Source: Prevotellaceae bacterium UBA4361 (GTDB taxonomy: Bacteria > Bacteroidota > Bacteroidia > Bacteroidales > Bacteroidaceae). Taken from it: DNA of 64,000 nt. Both the position numbers and the translations under genes were made by a program. Shown piece by piece: positions 61,592 to 64,000 of the stretch. The stretch is taken from assembly GCA_002393575.1 (NCBI GenBank), contig DGSN01000023.1, forward strand, positions 17,924 to 81,923, read 5' to 3'. The notes beneath the pieces were generated by a model. The model ran no database searches and was not told where the DNA came from. It was given only the letters and a program-made list of their open reading frames with translations. Each line of letters opens with the position of its first letter. The stretch's first letter is position 1.

Positions 61592-62662
61592 TTATCTGTT
61601 CACCGTGTAGCCTCTCCATTTCTCTATCAGCAGTTTCATGTCGGCAGGCAATTCCGAGTCGAAATTCATTTCCTTGCCTGTGCGAGGATGAACGAAGCCG
61701 AGTGTCTTGGCATGAAGAGCTTGGCGAGGGCAAATCTTGAAACAGTTTTCCACGAATTGCTTGTACTTGGTGAACTGTGTGCCTCGCAGAATCTGTTCGC
61801 CACCGTAACGCTCATCGTTGAAAAGCACATGGCCCACATGCTTCATGTGGACGCGTATTTGGTGAGTGCGACCCGTTTCGAGAATACATTTCACGAGGCT
61901 CACGTAGGAAAAACGCTCCAATACATAGTAGTGGGTGACGGCGTGTTTGCCAATTCCCGAGTCGGGAGGGAACACAGCCATCTGCATACGGTCCTTCGGA
62001 TTGCGGGCGATGTTGCCTTCTATGCGGCCTTCGTCTTCCTCGAAGTTGCCCCAGACGATGGCGTTGTATTCGCGCTTCGTGGTCTTGTTGAAGAACTGCA
62101 AACCGAGGTTCGTCTTTGCGAAAGCGGTTTTTGCCACCACCAACAGTCCCGAAGTGTCCTTGTCGATGCGATGAACCAGTCCGATTTCAGGGTTGTTGAT
62201 GTCGAATTCTGGTTTGTCCTTGAAGTGCCAAGCCAAGGCATTGAGCAATGTGCCGTGCCAGTTGCCAAAGCCTGGATGTACCACCAGTCCTGGCTGCTTG
62301 TTCACCACAATCACGTCATCATCCTCATAGACAATGTCGATAGGAATATCTTCGGCTGTGATTTTGTTTTCATAGTGAGGACGATCCAGCATCACCTTGA
62401 TGACATCGCCTGGCTTCACCTTGTAGCTGCGCTTCACGGGTTTGTCGTTCGCCATGATAAACCCAGCGTCAGCGGCTTTCTGAATGCGGTTGCGCGATAT
62501 GCCCGAAAGATGGACAATCAGGAACTTGTCCACACGAACCATCTTTGCTCCCTTCTCTGCTATCACGCGGTAGTGCTCATAGAGTTGCGCACCCTCGTCG
62601 TCATCGTCCTCAGCTTCCTTGTCGATGTATTCGTCTAATAATTCTTGTTCCTCAAAGTCCAT
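61592..62662 (-). CDS. RluD-type 23S rRNA pseudouridine synthase
   Basis: 356 residues. An acidic leader, an S4 RNA-binding domain (about 40-110, 'RVDKFLIVHLSGISRNRIQK'), then the RsuA/RluA catalytic domain with 'HRIDKDTSGLLVVAKT' (catalytic Asp) and 'LETGRTHQIRVHMKHVGHVL'. It isomerises uridines in 23S rRNA. In Bacteroidota this gene, a PASTA gene and ddl often form one operon, as here. Confidence 0.93.
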   Translation of the reverse strand: MDFEEQELLDEYIDKEAEDDDDEGAQLYEHYRVIAEKGAKMVRVDKFLIVHLSGISRNRIQKAADAGFIMANDKPVKRSYKVKPGDVIKVMLDRPHYENKITAEDIPIDIVYEDDDVIVVNKQPGLVVHPGFGNWHGTLLNALAWHFKDKPEFDINNPEIGLVHRIDKDTSGLLVVAKTAFAKTNLGLQFFNKTTKREYNAIVWGNFEEDEGRIEGNIARNPKDRMQMAVFPPDSGIGKHAVTHYYVLERFSYVSLVKCILETGRTHQIRVHMKHVGHVLFNDERYGGEQILRGTQFTKYKQFVENCFKICPRQALHAKTLGFVHPRTGKEMNFDSELPADMKLLIEKWRGYTVNR

Positions 62663-62752
62663 GTCTGAAAATATATCATGAAGAGAGCGATGCCCTCTTG
62701 TTCTCTTTCTTTCGTCTATCCTTTCTTTTCGTAGAAAGGTCGCTTCACGTCA

Positions 62753-63379
62753 TCAAAGCTCCACGTTGAAACCACCGTCGATGGAAACCACGCCGAAGCT
62801 GTCCATTTCGAGCGAGTCCACCACGATTCCCTTTCCGGCAATGATGGTGAGGGCACGGTCGCGCGACACCATTTCGCCTCCATACACATTCGTCATGCCC
62901 TGCTTGATGCCTACCACGAGGTCCTTAGGCTCGTTCTCCACGTACTGCGTAGGAGTGAGGTTGAATCCCATCTGCTTCAGCTGCCTTTCCGCAATGCGCA
63001 CGGTAGTGTTGCGGATGAGGTCGGGCATTCGTGCCGGAGCTTCACCGCGGCGGTTGATGGTGAGATGGACAATGCGTCCGCTCTTCACCGCGTTGCCTGG
63101 CTTTGGCATCTGTGCCAGCACCACTCCTGGCTTCTTGCGCTCGTTGTAGTCGGAGTCGCTTACGATGGCGATGAGGTCCTTCTCGTCGAGCAGCTTCTCT
63201 GCGTCGTAGCCTTGCATATCTACTACGTTAGGCACTTCCACCTTCTCGCCATGATGCGTGTAGGTGTCGAGCAGTTCGAAAGCGAGGTAAGGAATACCGA
63301 CGAGGGCAGCCAGCGCCAAGAGGACGTTGAACCAGAAAAGCAAACCCTTCGTGCCTTTGAAATATGTTTTTAGAGCCAT
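62753..63379 (-). CDS. PASTA-domain membrane protein
   Basis: 208 residues. Short cytoplasmic start, one membrane helix ('GLLFWFNVLLALAALVGIPY'), then two PASTA domains ('VEVPNVVDMQGYDAEKLLDE' and 'ARMPDLIRNTTVRIAERQLK') and a beta-rich end. PASTA domains bind peptidoglycan or D-Ala-D-Ala-type ligands. It heads the operon with the pseudouridine synthase and ddl, in keeping with a cell-wall role. Confidence 0.9.
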   Translation of the reverse strand: MALKTYFKGTKGLLFWFNVLLALAALVGIPYLAFELLDTYTHHGEKVEVPNVVDMQGYDAEKLLDEKDLIAIVSDSDYNERKKPGVVLAQMPKPGNAVKSGRIVHLTINRRGEAPARMPDLIRNTTVRIAERQLKQMGFNLTPTQYVENEPKDLVVGIKQGMTNVYGGEMVSRDRALTIIAGKGIVVDSLEMDSFGVVSIDGGFNVEL

Positions 63380-63408
63380 GTTCTTTATCTACATTTTGTT
63401 TCAAGGTG

Positions 63409-63416
63409 CAAATTTA
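63409..63416 (-). promoter_or_regulatory. -7 box TAAATTTG for the PASTA-rluD-ddl operon
   Basis: Reverse-strand TAnnTTTG, 30 bases before the PASTA ATG. Confidence 0.6.
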
Positions 63417-63459
63417 GGCAAATTCCCCGACATATTTATATATATAAGGAGAGAAATTT

Positions 63460-63695
63460 AAATGAAGAACGAAGAAATGGGTAAAATGAAGAATGAAGAA
63501 TGAGGAATGAAGAGTGAAAAATGAAGAATGAAGAATGAGGAATGAAGAATGAAAATTACATAAACTAAAATACATTCTTCATTCGGAGCGAAGCGACCAT
63601 TCTTCATTCTTCATTTTATTATTCTTCATTCTTCATTTCTATGATTCTTCATTCCTCATTCTTCATTCTTCATTTAACTCCATTCTTCATTCAAA
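63460..63695. repeat. GAAGAATG-type palindromic repeat field (largest)
   Basis: Over 200 bases of 'gaagaatg' units, a middle part with 'cattcggagcgaagcgacc', then 'cattcttcattc' units. The middle block also appears at about 18170-18188 (inverted, 'gtcgctttgctccgaatg'). Confidence 0.75.
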
Positions 63696-63700
63696 AAGCA

Positions 63701-63745
63701 AAGGCATCGCACTTCCAAGTACAAGATTGGAAAGTGTGATGCCTT
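63701..63745 (-). terminator. Terminator of rpmH
   Basis: Near-perfect 18-bp stem (aaggcatcgcacttccaa / ttggaaagtgtgatgcctt, one mismatch and one bulge), with a T-rich tail on the minus strand. Confidence 0.85.
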
Positions 63746-63774
63746 CGTTTTCCGTTAAGACTCCTCGGAAAAGC

Positions 63775-63930
63775 TTATTTTCCGTGGTGTTCGCTTGAAA
63801 CAGTAAGCTGCTTACGGCCCTTCTTGCGACGTGCAGAAAGTACGCGGCGACCATTCTTGGTCTGCATACGCAGGCGGAATCCATGCTTGTTGATGCGCTT
63901 GCGATTGTGTGGCTGAAATGTTCTTTTCAT
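63775..63930 (-). CDS. rpmH: 50S ribosomal protein L34
   Basis: 51 residues, too short for many gene tables. Starts 'MKRTFQPHNRKRINKHGFRL', then 'RMQTKNGRRVLSARRKKGRK', the L34 signature, and a short 'QLTVSSEHHGK' tail. Its own terminator follows. The promoter is probably within or beyond the last 70 bases of the window; no clear -7 box is visible in them. Confidence 0.97.
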   Translation of the reverse strand: MKRTFQPHNRKRINKHGFRLRMQTKNGRRVLSARRKKGRKQLTVSSEHHGK

Positions 63931-64000
63931 TGCTATCTAATTTTTTAGTATTATTGATTCCGAAAATCATCTCCTCGCTTGCTCTCTGCGGCAAGCATTC

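Noticed and set aside
61563..61733. N-terminal extension of ddl
   Set aside because: It overlaps the pseudouridine synthase gene and reads as low-complexity shadow; ligase homology starts at ATG 61562.

Overview
The window looks like chromosomal DNA of a gut or oral Bacteroidota, most likely Prevotellaceae. The evidence is a Bacteroidetes-type -7 box (TAnnTTTG) in front of nearly every transcription unit, SusC/SusD pairs, a hybrid two-component regulator, GldH and NigD-like lipoproteins, and secreted proteins ending in a 'GIYIVNGKK'-type tail. These are family-level judgements made by reading; no database search was run.

Layout. 1-5.8 kb: a truncated small repeat element, a secreted TonB-C protein, a PIN toxin/antitoxin pair, an MFS exporter, tRNA-Val, a His-rich CDF metal exporter and a Tyr-rich lipoprotein. 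5.8-17.9 kb: a 12 kb genomic island inserted in the 3' end of a tRNA-Met(CAT). It is bounded by a perfect 49-bp direct repeat and carries the stump of a tyrosine integrase, an HTH-ImmA/IrrE protease gene, a small unknown gene, a complete type I restriction-modification set (M, S, R) and an AlbA_2/Schlafen-like gene. 18.3-24.4 kb: a second type I system in which the slot normally held by hsdS is taken by an HUH (Y1/RAYT-like) protein fused to a DprA/SLOG-like domain.

24.5-42.5 kb: a fructan utilisation locus resembling Bacteroides thetaiotaomicron BT1754-BT1765. It holds a fructose-sensing hybrid two-component regulator, SusC (with a one-base frameshift), SusD, a duplicated DUF4960 surface lipoprotein, two GH32 enzymes, a DUF1573 protein, a fructose permease and a fructokinase. 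Fructan would be bound and cut at the surface, imported by SusCD, trimmed by periplasmic GH32, carried across the inner membrane by the permease and phosphorylated by the kinase. Two promoters in the locus share a 35-bp element with identical geometry, a likely regulator operator.

42.6-50.3 kb: accessory DNA. It includes a HEPN/MNT toxin-antitoxin pair whose HEPN gene is split by a 159-bp MITE, a dockerin-cohesin-small-protein operon, a 1.7 kb gene-free repeat field, a DUF4421 protein, a MaoC hydratase and an internally deleted M4 protease. 50.5-64 kb: mostly core genes (rplS, an acetylesterase, tRNA-Phe, gldH, a PSP1/RicT-like gene, holB, metF, ACT and PFL proteins, an acyltransferase, ddl, rluD-like, a PASTA protein, rpmH).

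The less explained signals are intergenic. Two MITE-like families have different terminal inverted repeats but a shared, module-swapping core. Two four-unit arrays repeat exactly every 22 bp and share a downstream module at fixed spacing. There are also several other dispersed palindromic repeat families.
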